Positions 7,469-17,700 of a stretch of 64,000 bases of DNA are shown one piece after another. The position numbers were made by a program, and so were the translations under genes. The DNA lies in contig JAWLAH010000013.1 in NCBI GenBank assembly GCA_041395525.1, positions 1 to 64,000 of the forward strand. The letters are read 5' to 3'. Below the pieces are notes generated by a model. The model had not been told where the DNA came from, ran no database searches, and was given only the letters and a program-made list of their open reading frames with translations. Each line of letters starts with the position of its first letter. Positions within the stretch are counted from its first letter, which is position 1. Source of the DNA: CADEED01 sp020442965. Lineage in GTDB: Bacteria > Pseudomonadota > Gammaproteobacteria > Steroidobacterales > Steroidobacteraceae.

Positions 7469-8521
7469 CTACGGACGACTGCGTTTCGGTCGCGCGGTTC
7501 GCGCAGGCGCTGCATTCGATCTGCGCCGCCGCGTACCGGCAAGATCGGTCAGGCGATCGATGACTGCGGCAAGCTCCGCTGGCAGTGGTGTACTGAAACT
7601 CATTTCATTGCCGCTCTCGGGCCAGGTGAACTCGAGTGCGTGCGCGTGCAGGAACATGCGGTGCAGATCCAACGAGCGCATCGTGGCATTGAATTCGGCG
7701 TCGCCGTACTTCTCGTCGCCGGCGATCGGGTAGCCAGCATGGGCGGCATGTACACGAATCTGATGTGTCCGCCCCGTTAGCAAGTTGATCTCGACCAGCG
7801 TTGCGCGCTTGCCGAAGAACTGCACGGGCCGAAAATCGCTGCGTGCCTCTTTACCGGTCACATGCACCTGCACAGTACGCTCACCGTTGACGCGCGTGTC
7901 CGTACGCAGCGGCGCATCGATGCGCTTTTCGCCCAGCTCCCACTTGCCGCGCACCAGTGCGAGGTAGCGCTTGGTGAAGGCGCCTTCGCGGAGCAGGGCA
8001 TGCAATGTGCGCAGCGCAGCTGCACGGCGCGCGATCAGCAACAATCCGCTCGTGTCGCGATCAAGTCGATGAACAAGCTCCAGGGTTTCCTCGGGTCGCG
8101 CGGCGCGCAGCGCTTCGATGACCCCGAATGTCACACCGCTGCCGCCGTGAACGGCGATGCCGGCGGGCTTGTTGATCGCGAGCAGATCGCGGTCCTCGGC
8201 AACGATCGCCGCCGCCACGGTTCGCACGAGATCGGGCGACACGCCACCCAGCAGTCGCGGCGCCGCGGCGCGCAGTGGTGGCACTCGCACGACATCGCTC
8301 TCGGCCAACCGCGTATCAGGTTTTGCTCGTTTGCCATTCACCCGCACCTCGCCGGTCCGAATGACCCGATAGACATGGCTCTTGGGTACGTCTGCCAGTT
8401 CGCGTCGCAGAAAATTGTCGAGCCGCTGGCCCGCGTAGCCGGAGTCGACTGTGACCAGTCGTACCTGCCGCCTTGCCGAACTCGCCTCGGAGGCGCCCGC
8501 AGTGTCAGTTTCGTAAGGCAT
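7469..8521 (-). CDS. rluC: 23S rRNA pseudouridine synthase RluC
   Basis: A 350-residue protein with an N-terminal S4 RNA-binding domain (RLDNFLRRELADVPKSHVYRVIRTGEVRVNGKR) and an RluA-family catalytic domain with the active Asp in VHRLDRDTSG. RluC makes pseudouridine at 23S positions 955, 2504 and 2580 in E. coli. Position divergent from rne, its usual place, supports RluC rather than RluA or RluD. The C-terminus is a basic tail (TRRRRSNAAPARTARPKRSRP), longer than in E. coli. A TTG three codons upstream of the chosen ATG is an alternative start. Confidence 0.95.
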   Translation of the reverse strand: MPYETDTAGASEASSARRQVRLVTVDSGYAGQRLDNFLRRELADVPKSHVYRVIRTGEVRVNGKRAKPDTRLAESDVVRVPPLRAAAPRLLGGVSPDLVRTVAAAIVAEDRDLLAINKPAGIAVHGGSGVTFGVIEALRAARPEETLELVHRLDRDTSGLLLIARRAAALRTLHALLREGAFTKRYLALVRGKWELGEKRIDAPLRTDTRVNGERTVQVHVTGKEARSDFRPVQFFGKRATLVEINLLTGRTHQIRVHAAHAGYPIAGDEKYGDAEFNATMRSLDLHRMFLHAHALEFTWPESGNEMSFSTPLPAELAAVIDRLTDLAGTRRRRSNAAPARTARPKRSRP

Positions 8522-8828
8522 TGTTTTCAATGAATTCTCGGAATATGATGCACAGGTCGTCCCCCGCCGCGCCTGGCGCCGTGAGGGCCCGACAAAAAAC
8601 GCTGCGCGGCCGACCGCGACCTAGGTAAGACGAATCGAATGCGCAGCATGTTAGTTGGTCCTCGCCACCGAGGCCATCGTCAGGTCGACCGGATTTGCTG
8701 CGACAGCGAGTGACACGGGCGTGAGCGCCCGAGCTCCTGGCGCGCTGCAGGTGACGTCCATTAGGATTTCGGCATTTCAGCCGCTCACGCGGTTGAGCGC
8801 AACAAAACGAGTGCCAGCTTAATAGACA
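8522..8828. other. rluC-rne intergenic region, upstream half
   Basis: About 300 bases without a gene. It should contain the rluC and rne promoters, but I found no convincing -35/-10 pair on either strand. The stretch is part of an unusually long upstream region for rne, as in E. coli where the rne leader is about 360 bases. Confidence 0.5.
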
Positions 8829-8918
8829 CCAGCCAATCGGCTGGCTGTACTTCGCAACAGCTCGAGGGTTGCGAGAACACTTCGGTACATCCGTCGACCC
8901 TCACAGTTAGTTAGGGTC
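8829..8918 (+). promoter_or_regulatory. Structured rne 5' leader: three hairpins, the last covering the ribosome site
   Basis: Hairpin 1: CCAGCC (8829-8834), loop AATC, GGCTGG (8839-8844). Hairpin 2: CGCAAC (8853-8858) with GTTGCG (8868-8873). Hairpin 3: GACCCT (8896-8901) with AGGGTC (8913-8918). The AGGG of hairpin 3 is the only Shine-Dalgarno candidate, three bases from the ATG. In E. coli RNase E cuts its own leader to limit its level; a similar feedback is inferred here. Confidence 0.65.
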
Positions 8919-8920
8919 AC

Positions 8921-11353
8921 ATGAAGAGAATGCTAGTCAATGCAACTCAGCAAGAAGAGTTGCGCGTTGCGATGGTCGATGGCCAGAAGCTATATGACCT
9001 CAGTATCGATATCCCCTCCCGCGAACAGAAGAAGGCCAACATCTACAAGGGCCGTATTTCGCGCGTCGAACAGTCGCTCGAGGCCTGTTTTGTAGATTAC
9101 GGCTCGGAACGTCACGGCTTTCTACCGCTGAAGGAAATCTCGAAGGACTACTTCAAACAGCCGCAGCAGGGCGGCCGCAGCGGCAACATCCGCGACCTTT
9201 TGTCCGAAGGGCAAGAGGTTATTGTTCAAGTCGAAAAGGAGGAACGCGGCAACAAGGGTGCCGCGCTCACCACGTTCATTTCGCTGGCGGGCCGATTTTT
9301 GGTCCTGATGCCGAACAATCCGCGGGCGGGCGGCGTCTCCCGTCGCATCGAAGGCGAAGAACGCGATCAGGCGCGTCAGGCCATGGACGAGCTGGTGATT
9401 CCGGAGGGCATGGGCGCGATCATTCGTACGGCGGGCGTCGGTCGACAGGCGGCCGAGCTGCAGTGGGATCTCGACAACCTCAAGGCGCAGTGGGACGAAG
9501 TCGAACTCGCCACCAAGGATCGTCCAGCGCCCTACCTCATCTACCGCGAGAGCGATGCGGTTACTCGCGCAATGCGCGACTACCTGAGCGACGATATCGG
9601 CGAGATTCTCGTCGATGACGACGCGGCATTCGCCACGGCGCAGGAATACATGACGCGCTTCATGCCGCCCGAGGCGCAGCGTCGACTCAAGAAGTACAGC
9701 GACGACATCGCGCTCTTCAATCGCTACCAGATCGAGAGCCAGATCGAATCTGCCTATGCCCACAAGGTGCAGTTGCCGTCGGGCGGATCGATCGTGATTG
9801 ATTACACCGAGGCGCTCGTGTCGATCGATATCAACTCGGCACGCGCTACGCGCGGTGCGGACATCGAAGCGACCGCGCTCAATACCAATCTCGAAGCGGC
9901 CGATGAGATCGCACGACAGTTGCGTATTCGCGACCTGGGTGGCCTCATCGTCATCGACTTCATCGACATGGAGTCGCAGAAGAACCAACGTGAGGTCGAA
10001 GATCGGCTGCGCGATGCCGTGCATACCGACCGTGCGCGCATACAGATTGGCCGTCTGTCGCGCTTCGGCCTGCTCGAAATGTCGCGACAACGTTTGCGAC
10101 CATCGCTCGACGAATCCAGTCATCTGGTTTGCCCGCGCTGCACCGGCATCGGCAGCATCCGTTCGGTTGAATCGATGGCGCTCGCCATCCTGCGACTGAT
10201 CGGTGAGGAAACCCGCAAAGATCGCACCGCGAAGATCATCGCGCAGGTACCGGTAGAAGTGGCTACCTACCTGATCAACGAGAAGCGCGAGTGGCTGCGC
10301 ACACTCGAAGACAAGAGTGAAGTCGAACTGATCATCGTGCCGAACCCGCACATCCAGACACCTGAGTATCTGATCAAGCGCGTGCGACTCGATGAAGTGG
10401 AACTCGCGGAACACAAACAGCTCAGCTACAAGATGCCGGAAGCACCACAAATAGCTGACCCGCGTGGCACCCGTGCCAATAATCCCCAGCAGGAACCCGC
10501 CGCCGTACAGCCGTTACCGCCGGCCATGCCCGCGCCGATTGTCGTACAGGTACCCGCTCCCGCAGCGGCAGTCGGCGCGATGAGCGTCGATCAGCCCCGA
10601 CCTGGCGTGCTGACGCGGATCAAGACCTGGTTCATGGGCACGCCTGTTCCGGCGGCGACCGCAGTCGCCGTGCCGGATCCTAACGACTCCAGTGGCAATG
10701 CCAGACGGCCACGTGGCGGCGGGCGCGACGGTCGTGGTCGACAAGGCAGCGGCCGCACCGATGGTCGGCGTGACGGTGGCTCGCGTAGTGGCGGACGCAC
10801 CAAGCGCGACGGCGGTCGCGACCGTCCGCGCGCAGAAGGACGCGACGTCCAGCCAGGACAACGCAGCTCAGCGCGCGGCGGAGATCGGCCACGCGAGCCA
10901 CGCCGCGACCGGCCCGAGCACAGGCCAGAGAACGATAGATCGGCCAGAACAGATGTCGCGGCGGTGAGCACCGTTGCAGTCGCGGCCGATTCCCGCCCGG
11001 CCGCGGATCAAGCGGACGTCGCGCCTCGACCGGAACGCAGTGGTCGACCGCGGCGGCGCGGACGGCGCGGCCGAGGAGGTGCTGGCCGCAACACGGGCGC
11101 ACAATCGAACGGATCGCCCGAGAACGACAACTCGACTCGTGGCGCAACGCCGGAAGAGCGGGAATTTCATGCACGTGAGACGAGCACTAACGACTCGCCC
11201 GTGCGCGACCCGCACTCTGAACCACCCCGACGTGACGCTCAGGACGAACCACCCGCGCGCGAATCACTGCCACCGCCACCAGCACCCAAGCCCCATGTCG
11301 TGTGGTCATCGAGTTCACCGGATACAACGCGCGGACCCGGCGCCGACGATTGA
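8921..11353 (+). CDS. rne: Ribonuclease E
   Basis: An 810-residue RNase E, the endonuclease of mRNA decay and rRNA/tRNA processing. The catalytic half keeps E. coli numbering: S1 domain (ISRVEQSLEACFVDYGSERHGFLPL), metal-binding Asp303 in VSIDINSA and Asp346 in LIVIDFIDME, and zinc-link Cys404/Cys407 in CPRC. The C-terminal half (about residues 510-810) is low-complexity, Arg/Gly-rich RNA-binding and Pro-rich, and shorter than in E. coli. Degradosome microdomains cannot be recognised with confidence. The long tail argues for RNase E rather than RNase G. Starts at an ATG whose ribosome site is folded into a hairpin. Confidence 0.98.
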   Translation: MKRMLVNATQQEELRVAMVDGQKLYDLSIDIPSREQKKANIYKGRISRVEQSLEACFVDYGSERHGFLPLKEISKDYFKQPQQGGRSGNIRDLLSEGQEVIVQVEKEERGNKGAALTTFISLAGRFLVLMPNNPRAGGVSRRIEGEERDQARQAMDELVIPEGMGAIIRTAGVGRQAAELQWDLDNLKAQWDEVELATKDRPAPYLIYRESDAVTRAMRDYLSDDIGEILVDDDAAFATAQEYMTRFMPPEAQRRLKKYSDDIALFNRYQIESQIESAYAHKVQLPSGGSIVIDYTEALVSIDINSARATRGADIEATALNTNLEAADEIARQLRIRDLGGLIVIDFIDMESQKNQREVEDRLRDAVHTDRARIQIGRLSRFGLLEMSRQRLRPSLDESSHLVCPRCTGIGSIRSVESMALAILRLIGEETRKDRTAKIIAQVPVEVATYLINEKREWLRTLEDKSEVELIIVPNPHIQTPEYLIKRVRLDEVELAEHKQLSYKMPEAPQIADPRGTRANNPQQEPAAVQPLPPAMPAPIVVQVPAPAAAVGAMSVDQPRPGVLTRIKTWFMGTPVPAATAVAVPDPNDSSGNARRPRGGGRDGRGRQGSGRTDGRRDGGSRSGGRTKRDGGRDRPRAEGRDVQPGQRSSARGGDRPREPRRDRPEHRPENDRSARTDVAAVSTVAVAADSRPAADQADVAPRPERSGRPRRRGRRGRGGAGRNTGAQSNGSPENDNSTRGATPEEREFHARETSTNDSPVRDPHSEPPRRDAQDEPPARESLPPPPAPKPHVVWSSSSPDTTRGPGADD

Positions 11354-11356
11354 CGC

Positions 11357-11827
11357 TCACGGCATCTGCAGCGATCTGATCAGGCCGCGCGACGCGTGTT
11401 CGACCAGATCGAGCACTTGCTCGAAAGCTTGCGGCGCGCCGTAGTAGGGATCAGGCACATCGCTGAGGCCAAGTTGCGGCGCATAGTCGAGAAAAAGCGC
11501 GATACGCTCATGCCCCGCCGTGGGCGCAAGCTCACGCAAGTCGCGAGCGTTGTTAGTATCCATCGCCAGGACCAGATCGAAGCGCGCGAAGTCGTCTTGC
11601 CCGACCTGACGTGCGCGCAGTTTCGTGAGGTCGTAGCCACGCGCGCGCGCGGCCGCGACCGTGCGCGGATCGGGTGGCGATCCGATGTGATAGTCGGCGG
11701 TACCGGCCGAGTCCACTAGCAATGAGCGGGCGAGCGCGGGCGCCTCGCGCCGCGCCAGTTGACGAAATACCTCCTCGGCCGTCGGCGAGCGGCAGATATT
11801 GCCGAGACAGACGAACAGTACGTTCAT
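11357..11827 (-). CDS. Low-molecular-weight protein-tyrosine phosphatase
   Basis: A 156-residue LMW-PTP. The N-terminal P-loop is CLGNICRSP (C-x5-R-S, nucleophile Cys7) and the C-terminal general acid lies in VPDPYYG. Family members dephosphorylate phosphotyrosine proteins; in proteobacteria some act on capsule-export kinases (Wzb type), others are housekeeping. No kinase or capsule genes are adjacent. Convergent with rne (three bases apart) and 39 bases downstream of the M48 peptidase gene on the same strand, so probably co-transcribed with it. Confidence 0.95.
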   Translation of the reverse strand: MNVLFVCLGNICRSPTAEEVFRQLARREAPALARSLLVDSAGTADYHIGSPPDPRTVAAARARGYDLTKLRARQVGQDDFARFDLVLAMDTNNARDLRELAPTAGHERIALFLDYAPQLGLSDVPDPYYGAPQAFEQVLDLVEHASRGLIRSLQMP

Positions 11828-11865
11828 GGCACGCGAGCGGCTGGCCGCACGTCCGCTACCAGCGA

Positions 11866-13440
11866 CTATTGCGCCGGGGTTGCCGCATCCACCCGTACCC
11901 TCACTTGTTGGGCGACTTCGGGTGCGAGCTGACCCAGACCGAGATCTACCGCCCTACGACCACCTGGTTGCAAGACGCCGCCAAGCTGCACGCTGCGCGC
12001 AGTCTGCACAATACGGCCCGCCGCATCGACCCGCACCGGTGTCACGACGATGCCCGACAACGGCACGGGTGCGCGATTCTCCACGACGCCGATCAACTCG
12101 CCGCGCTCACCCAGCTGCAAGGCGGTGGCGATGTAGTTGCCGGGATTACGCGGCAGATCAAGGCGGGTGAACTCCGCTGCGGCCTGCTGACCAATATCGC
12201 TCTGCGATCCCGCGGCCGCTTTGAACATCTGCAGCGCGCGATCATAGTTACCCTGTTCTTTCGCGATCGATCCCAGGTAGAACGACGCTGGCGCCGTCGG
12301 CAGCAGCTGCATGCTGCGCGTCAACCATTCCTCGGCGCGCACCTTGTTTCCCAGCCGATAGGATGCGACACCACCTCCCAGGTAGGCACCGAAGTAGCTG
12401 CTATCAAGAGCGATCGACTTTTCATAGTAAGGCAGTGCCGCCTGCGGTTTCTTCTGCGCGAGCGCCAGATCGCCCAACAACTGCTCGAACCGTGCTTCCT
12501 GCGGTACCAGCTTGGTTGCTTCGCGTGCTAACGACTCTGCCTTGTTAAAGTCCTTCTTGCTGGCGGCTGCAAGCGCCGCGTCCGCCTTGTCGTACGCGGG
12601 TTTCATCTTGATCAGCGGCGCGAGTTTACTCTGGTAACGCTCGACTCCCAGATCGCCGCCCGCGCCCGTCGCGCCGAGCCGCTCCCGGTTGCGCGCGACA
12701 CGCTCCTCAGACGGCGGATGCGAGGCGAACAGCCCTTCGAGCCAGCCCTGATTGCCGCCGCTCTGTTTGGACAGTGCAACAAATTTCTCCTGCAGTGTGA
12801 CGGCCGCCTTGGGATCGTAGCCGGCCGCGCGCATGTACTGCATGCCGTACTCATCCGCTTCGAGTTCTGCCTCACGGCCGTATTTCAGCATCGCCATCTG
12901 CGCGCCGAGGCCAGCGCCTTGCAGCAAGAGGTTGCCGACGTTCGGATTCGTATCACTCATCGCCATACCGACCTGGGCTGCCACCATACCGATCTGCATG
13001 AACGTACCGCGCTCCTGCGCCTTGGCGCCGTGCCGGGCGGCGGCGTGCACGATCTCGTGGCCGAGGACCGCCGCGAGTTCAGCCTCATTCTCAAGCGTGG
13101 TCAGGAGCCCGCGATTGACCGCGATCTTGCCCCCCGGCAGTGCCCACGCGTTCGGCACGGAATTGTTGAGCACGACGAATTCGTAGGGTAGCTGGCGGTC
13201 CGACACCGCGGCCAGCTTCTGCCCGACCTCACTCACATAGGCACTCAGCTCAGGCAGGACCTCGAAGTCGCCACCTTGACTCTGACGCATGGGTGCGTAG
13301 TTCTGCTGCCCGATTTCAACCTCCTGACCGGTCGAAATGAGCTGAATTTCCTTCTTGCCGGTCACCGGATTGGTACCGCAACCGGCGAGCAGGCCCGCGA
13401 GTATCAAGATAATGACCAACGAGCGCATTCTGATGTCCAT
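11866..13440 (-). CDS. M48 zinc metalloprotease lipoprotein with C-terminal TPR (BepA/LoiP-like)
   Basis: The mature start is placed at MDIRMRSLVIILILAGLLAGCG, a lipoprotein signal (lipobox LLAGC), supported by GAGAGGA six to seven bases upstream; the longest open frame extends 111 codons further without homology. The M48 domain carries HEIVHAAARHG (HExxH) with the third ligand in EADEYGMQYM. The C-terminal third contains tetratricopeptide-like helices (AESLAREATKLVPQEARFEQ, PYYEKSIALDSSYFGAYLGGG). BepA-type periplasmic proteases control outer-membrane protein quality (family knowledge). It is divergent from the RND adaptor gene. Confidence 0.9.
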   Translation of the reverse strand: MDIRMRSLVIILILAGLLAGCGTNPVTGKKEIQLISTGQEVEIGQQNYAPMRQSQGGDFEVLPELSAYVSEVGQKLAAVSDRQLPYEFVVLNNSVPNAWALPGGKIAVNRGLLTTLENEAELAAVLGHEIVHAAARHGAKAQERGTFMQIGMVAAQVGMAMSDTNPNVGNLLLQGAGLGAQMAMLKYGREAELEADEYGMQYMRAAGYDPKAAVTLQEKFVALSKQSGGNQGWLEGLFASHPPSEERVARNRERLGATGAGGDLGVERYQSKLAPLIKMKPAYDKADAALAAASKKDFNKAESLAREATKLVPQEARFEQLLGDLALAQKKPQAALPYYEKSIALDSSYFGAYLGGGVASYRLGNKVRAEEWLTRSMQLLPTAPASFYLGSIAKEQGNYDRALQMFKAAAGSQSDIGQQAAAEFTRLDLPRNPGNYIATALQLGERGELIGVVENRAPVPLSGIVVTPVRVDAAGRIVQTARSVQLGGVLQPGGRRAVDLGLGQLAPEVAQQVRVRVDAATPAQ

Positions 13441-13503
13441 ATCTGTCCTCTCTGTACGACGTTCTACGCGATTCGCGACCTTCCCCGGGCGCGCGGCGGC
13501 TTT

Positions 13504-13512
13504 TGCTAGAAT
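13504..13512 (+). promoter_or_regulatory. Candidate extended -10 promoter of the RND efflux operon
   Basis: TGCTAGAAT matches TGn-TATAAT with one change in the hexamer (13507-13512). No -35 is recognisable, which extended -10 promoters can tolerate. It would give a leader of about 40 bases before the adaptor ATG. Confidence 0.4.
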
Positions 13513-13558
13513 ACCGCGCAAACGGCGCTCCTGGCGCTTCACAATGCGCGGAACATCC

Positions 13559-14704
13559 ATGCCCACACGTTCTCCCAACTCGCCAGCAGCTTGCCTGGCG
13601 CGCCCGCTGTTACTAATGCTCGCGGTCGCAGCACTCGGCGCCTGCAGCGCCAAACCGGAGCAGCAGGCCACGCTACCGCCGCTCGTATCGGTGATCTCTC
13701 CGGGGCTTTCGGACGTCACGAACGTTGTCACTTTCACGGGCACGATCAATGCGCGCGACGAAATGCCGATCACGATCGAGGGCGACAGCGGACGGATCTC
13801 CGCGGTGCTGGTCGATATCGGCGATCGAGTGAAAAAGGGTCAGGTACTCGCGCGCCTCAGTACGTCTGTCATCGATCCCCAGGTGAACAGCCTGCGCGCT
13901 TCACTCGAGGAAGCACGAACGTCTGCGGAACTCGCGGCGGCGGAATACCGTCGCGCCGAAGCCGTCGCAGCCAGCGGCGCCTTGTCCAAGGAGGAAATCG
14001 AAAGTCGGCGCGGAGCCGCGGCGAATGCCGAGGCGCGCGTCAAGGTCGCTGCGGCTCAGCTTGCCGAAGTGCAGGCGCGCCGTGGCCGTACCGAGATTCG
14101 CGCACCGATGGACGGCATGGTTCTGACGCGCACAGCCGAGGTCGGCCAGACGGCAACTGTCGGCGGCGACCCGCTGTTCCGGCTGAGTCGCGGTGGCGAG
14201 ATCGAAATGCGTGGACGAGTGGCGGAGCAGGATTTGGCCGCGCTCGAGGTGGGCCAGCCGGCGAAAGTCTACGTGACCGGCGTGGCTGAGCCGTTCATCG
14301 GCAAGGTGCGTTTGCTCGGCGCGGTCATTGATCCCGATACCCGACTTGGATCGATTCGCATCGAGTTGCCGTCACATCGCCAATTGCGCCCCGGCGCGTT
14401 TGCCCGCGGCGAGGTCGTCGTGGGTCTAGAGCGCCATCCTGTACTGCCGCAAACGGCCGTGCTCTCCGACGCGAAGGGTAACTACGTGTTGCGGGTCGAT
14501 AGTGACAACTCCGTGAGTAGACAGGCCGTCAAGGTCGCCGGCACGCGCAATACGGGAGTGATCATTGAATCGGGTGTTAATGGCAACGAGCGGATCGTAG
14601 CCACCGCCGGCGCATTCTTGCAGCCTGGCGAAAAAGTGCGTGTGGCGGAACCAGCGCAGACTGCGGTCGCGGAGCGAGCGGCGCCTTCCGGAGAGGCGCG
14701 ATGA
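13559..14704 (+). CDS. RND efflux periplasmic adaptor lipoprotein (MFP/HlyD type)
   Basis: A 381-residue membrane fusion protein: lipoprotein signal peptide (LLLMLAVAALGACS, lipobox ALGAC), barrel-sandwich/lipoyl half (GRISAVLVDIGDRVKKGQVLARL), an alpha-helical hairpin (AELAAAEYRRAEAVAASGALSKEEIE), the second lipoyl half (RTEIRAPMDGMVLTRTAEVGQTA) and a beta-barrel plus membrane-proximal domain. It connects the RND pump to an outer-membrane channel. I use the ATG at 13559; an ATG at 13544 is possible. The stop overlaps the pump start by four bases (ATGA). No TolC-type outer-membrane factor gene follows, so a channel encoded elsewhere must be used. Confidence 0.92.
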   Translation: MPTRSPNSPAACLARPLLLMLAVAALGACSAKPEQQATLPPLVSVISPGLSDVTNVVTFTGTINARDEMPITIEGDSGRISAVLVDIGDRVKKGQVLARLSTSVIDPQVNSLRASLEEARTSAELAAAEYRRAEAVAASGALSKEEIESRRGAAANAEARVKVAAAQLAEVQARRGRTEIRAPMDGMVLTRTAEVGQTATVGGDPLFRLSRGGEIEMRGRVAEQDLAALEVGQPAKVYVTGVAEPFIGKVRLLGAVIDPDTRLGSIRIELPSHRQLRPGAFARGEVVVGLERHPVLPQTAVLSDAKGNYVLRVDSDNSVSRQAVKVAGTRNTGVIIESGVNGNERIVATAGAFLQPGEKVRVAEPAQTAVAERAAPSGEAR

Positions 14705-17700
14705 AGAACATCTCGGCCTGGGCCATCCGTAATCCCGTATTGCCGATCGTTTTGTTCGTCATTCTGACATTCGTCGGACTGGTTTCATTCGTTCGCCTGC
14801 CGATCAATCTCAACCCGGATGTGTCATTTCCAGGCGTCAACGTAACCGTGGTCCAACCCGGTGCGGCACCCACCGAGATCGAAACGCAGGTGACACAAAA
14901 GATCGAAGCGGCAGTCGCCGGTATCAGCGACGTACGCAACATCACCTCACGCGCGGTTGAAGGCACATCGCTCACTTTCATCGAGTTTCAGATCGGCACC
15001 CCGATCGATCGCGCCATGAACGACGTGCGCGACGCGGTATCACAAATCCGCAGCGAACTGCCCGACAGCATTCAAGAACCAACCGTAACGCGCGTGGATA
15101 TGGAAGGCGGCGCGATCGCCTACTACGCGGTCAGCAGTACCAACATGACGCTCGAGCAGCTCTCCTGGTTCGTGGACAACACGATCACCAAGCGACTGAA
15201 CGCTATTGCGGGCGTAGCGCAAGCATCACGCAATGGTGGCGTCGATCGCGAGATTCGCGTGGAACTCGATCCGGAGCGGCTGCAGGCGCTCGGCACGACC
15301 GCCGTCGAAGTGAACCAGCTGGTGCGCTCGCTCAATCTCGACGTGCCAGGCGGACGTGCGCAGATCGCGAACGGCGAACAATCGATTCGTGTTCTGGGTG
15401 GTGCCAAGACCGCGGCGCAACTCGCAGATCGGCAAATCCGGCTCGCGAACGGCACGGTCGTGACGCTGCGCGACCTCGGCAGCATCAACGACGGGGTGGC
15501 AGAAGTACGCTCACTCTCGCGACTCGACGGCCGACCGGCCACGACGTTCGGGCTGTTTCGCTCCAAGGGCTCCTCGGACGTCACCGTACTCGATGCCGTT
15601 CAGGCCGAACTCGAAAAAATCCGTATCGAACGACCGGACGTGAACATCCAGATGGTGTTCACAACCGTCGAGAACACCAAGAAGGCTTATAAGGCTGCTC
15701 TGACTGCCTTGATCGAGGGTGCCGCGCTCGCGGTCTTTGTGGTCTTTCTCTTTCTACGGGACGGGCGCGCTACCTTCATTGCCGCCATGGCAATTCCGCT
15801 GTCGGCGATTCCGACGTTCTTCGTCATGAATTCGCTTGGCTTCACGCTGAATGGCATCAGCTTGTTAGGGCTGTCGTTAGTAGCTGGTGTGCTGGTTGAC
15901 GATGCAATCGTCGAAATCGAGAACATTGTCCGCCACATGCGCATGGGAAAATCGGGCTATCAGGCCGCGATCGCAGCCGCCGACGAAATTGGCCTCGCGG
16001 TCGTCGCGACGTCTGCGACGATCATCGCGGTCTTCCTGCCGGTGAGTTTCATGGGCGGGATCGTCGGGCAGTACTTCAAACAGTTCGGCCTCACGGTCGC
16101 TTCGGCCGTGTTCTTCTCGCTGCTGGTTGCGCGTCTGATTACGCCAGTGCTCGCCGCGTTCATGCTGCGCCCACATGACGACATCAGATCCGCCGATGGT
16201 CCCCTGATGGAGCGCTATCTGCGACTGCTTCGCCTGTCACTGGCGCACCGTTGGCTGACCGTCACCGGCGCAACCGCTTTCTTTGCGCTGTCGATTGTGC
16301 TGTTGATCGCCATTCCCAAGTCATTCGTGCCGCCGAGCGATTTTTCGAGCTCGATCGTCAGCATTGAACTGCCGCCGGGTGTACGGCTGGAGGACACGGC
16401 TGCGATCTCGCGCAGAGTCGTCGAGAAGCTGAAAGCGCAACCGGAGGTCACCGCCATCGTCGAATCGATCGGCGGCGGCGGCGATGGCGGTGCGGCGGCC
16501 GACGTGCGCAGCGGACAGATTTACATCACGCTCGTGCGCCCCGAGGAGCGCGATCTTTCGCAGGACGAATGGGAGAAGCGCGTGGCGCCCCTGCTGCGTC
16601 AGATCCCGGACGCGCGCGTCGGATTCCAGAGTCTCGGCCCCGGTGGCGGCCGACCCGTCTCGCTGTACATCACTGGCGAGGATCCGGAAGCGGCGGAAGC
16701 GGTCGCCAACCGTGTCATCGAGCAGATGAAGACGATTCCGGAACTCGACGATCCGCGAATCAACGGTGACTACAAGCGCCCGGAGATTCTGGTGGAGCCA
16801 CGCTCAGGCCTCGCCGCCGACCTCGGCGTCTCGGTCGCTGCGATCAGTCAGACGATCCGCATCGCCACACTGGGTGACATCGCCGCCAACGCTCCAAAAT
16901 TCTCGCTCGCCGACCGGCAGATCCCGATCCGCGTGAGCCTCCGCGAAAGCGCGCGCGAAAACCTGTCGACGATCGAAAACTTGCCGGTTCCCACGGCGCG
17001 CGGCGGCACCGTCCCCCTGAAAGCCGTGGCAGAAATTCGCTTTGGCCATGGCCCGGCAACGGTGCGGCGCTACAACCAGAATCGCCGCTTCTTCCTCGAT
17101 GCCGGCCTCAAGGAAGGCGTGGTGCTGGGCGAAGCAATGGAAAAAGTCAACGCTCTGCCGGTTTTCAAGCAGTTGCCGCCCGGCGTCCAACGCATCGACG
17201 TCGGCGAGGCCGAGTTCATGGGCGAGCTGTTTACGTCGTTCTTCCTCGCGATGGGAGCGGGTCTCTTGATGGTCTTCGCCGTCATGGTGTTGCTGTTCCA
17301 GCGTGTGTTCCAGCCGATCACGATTCTGTCGGCGCTGCCGCTCTCGATCGGCGGCGCTGTGTTGGCGCTCATGGCAATTGGTGACCCGTTCTCACTACCG
17401 GTCGTCATCGGCTTTCTGATGCTGATGGGCATCGTCGGCAAGAACTCGATCCTGCTGGTTGATTTTGCGATTGAATCGATCCGTGCCGGCACCGATCGAG
17501 CCACCGCTCTCATCGATGCAGGACACAAGCGTGCGCGCCCTATTGTCATGACAACGGTAGCGATGGTCGCCGGAATGCTGCCGATCGCCGCCGGACTCGG
17601 TGGCGACAAGAGCTTCAATCAGCCGATGGCGATCGCCGTGATTGGCGGCTTGATCACCTCGACCGCGCTGACCTTGGTGGTGGTGCCGGCGGCCTTTACC

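Noticed and set aside
9122..10450. A 442-codon open frame opposite rne
   Set aside because: It lies antisense to the conserved catalytic half of RNase E; high GC and codon bias create long mirror frames, and its translation has no recognisable domain.
13441..13773. 111-codon N-terminal extension of the M48 protease
   Set aside because: It would place a lipoprotein signal peptide in the middle of the protein and runs through the divergent adaptor gene; the inner ATG has a ribosome site.
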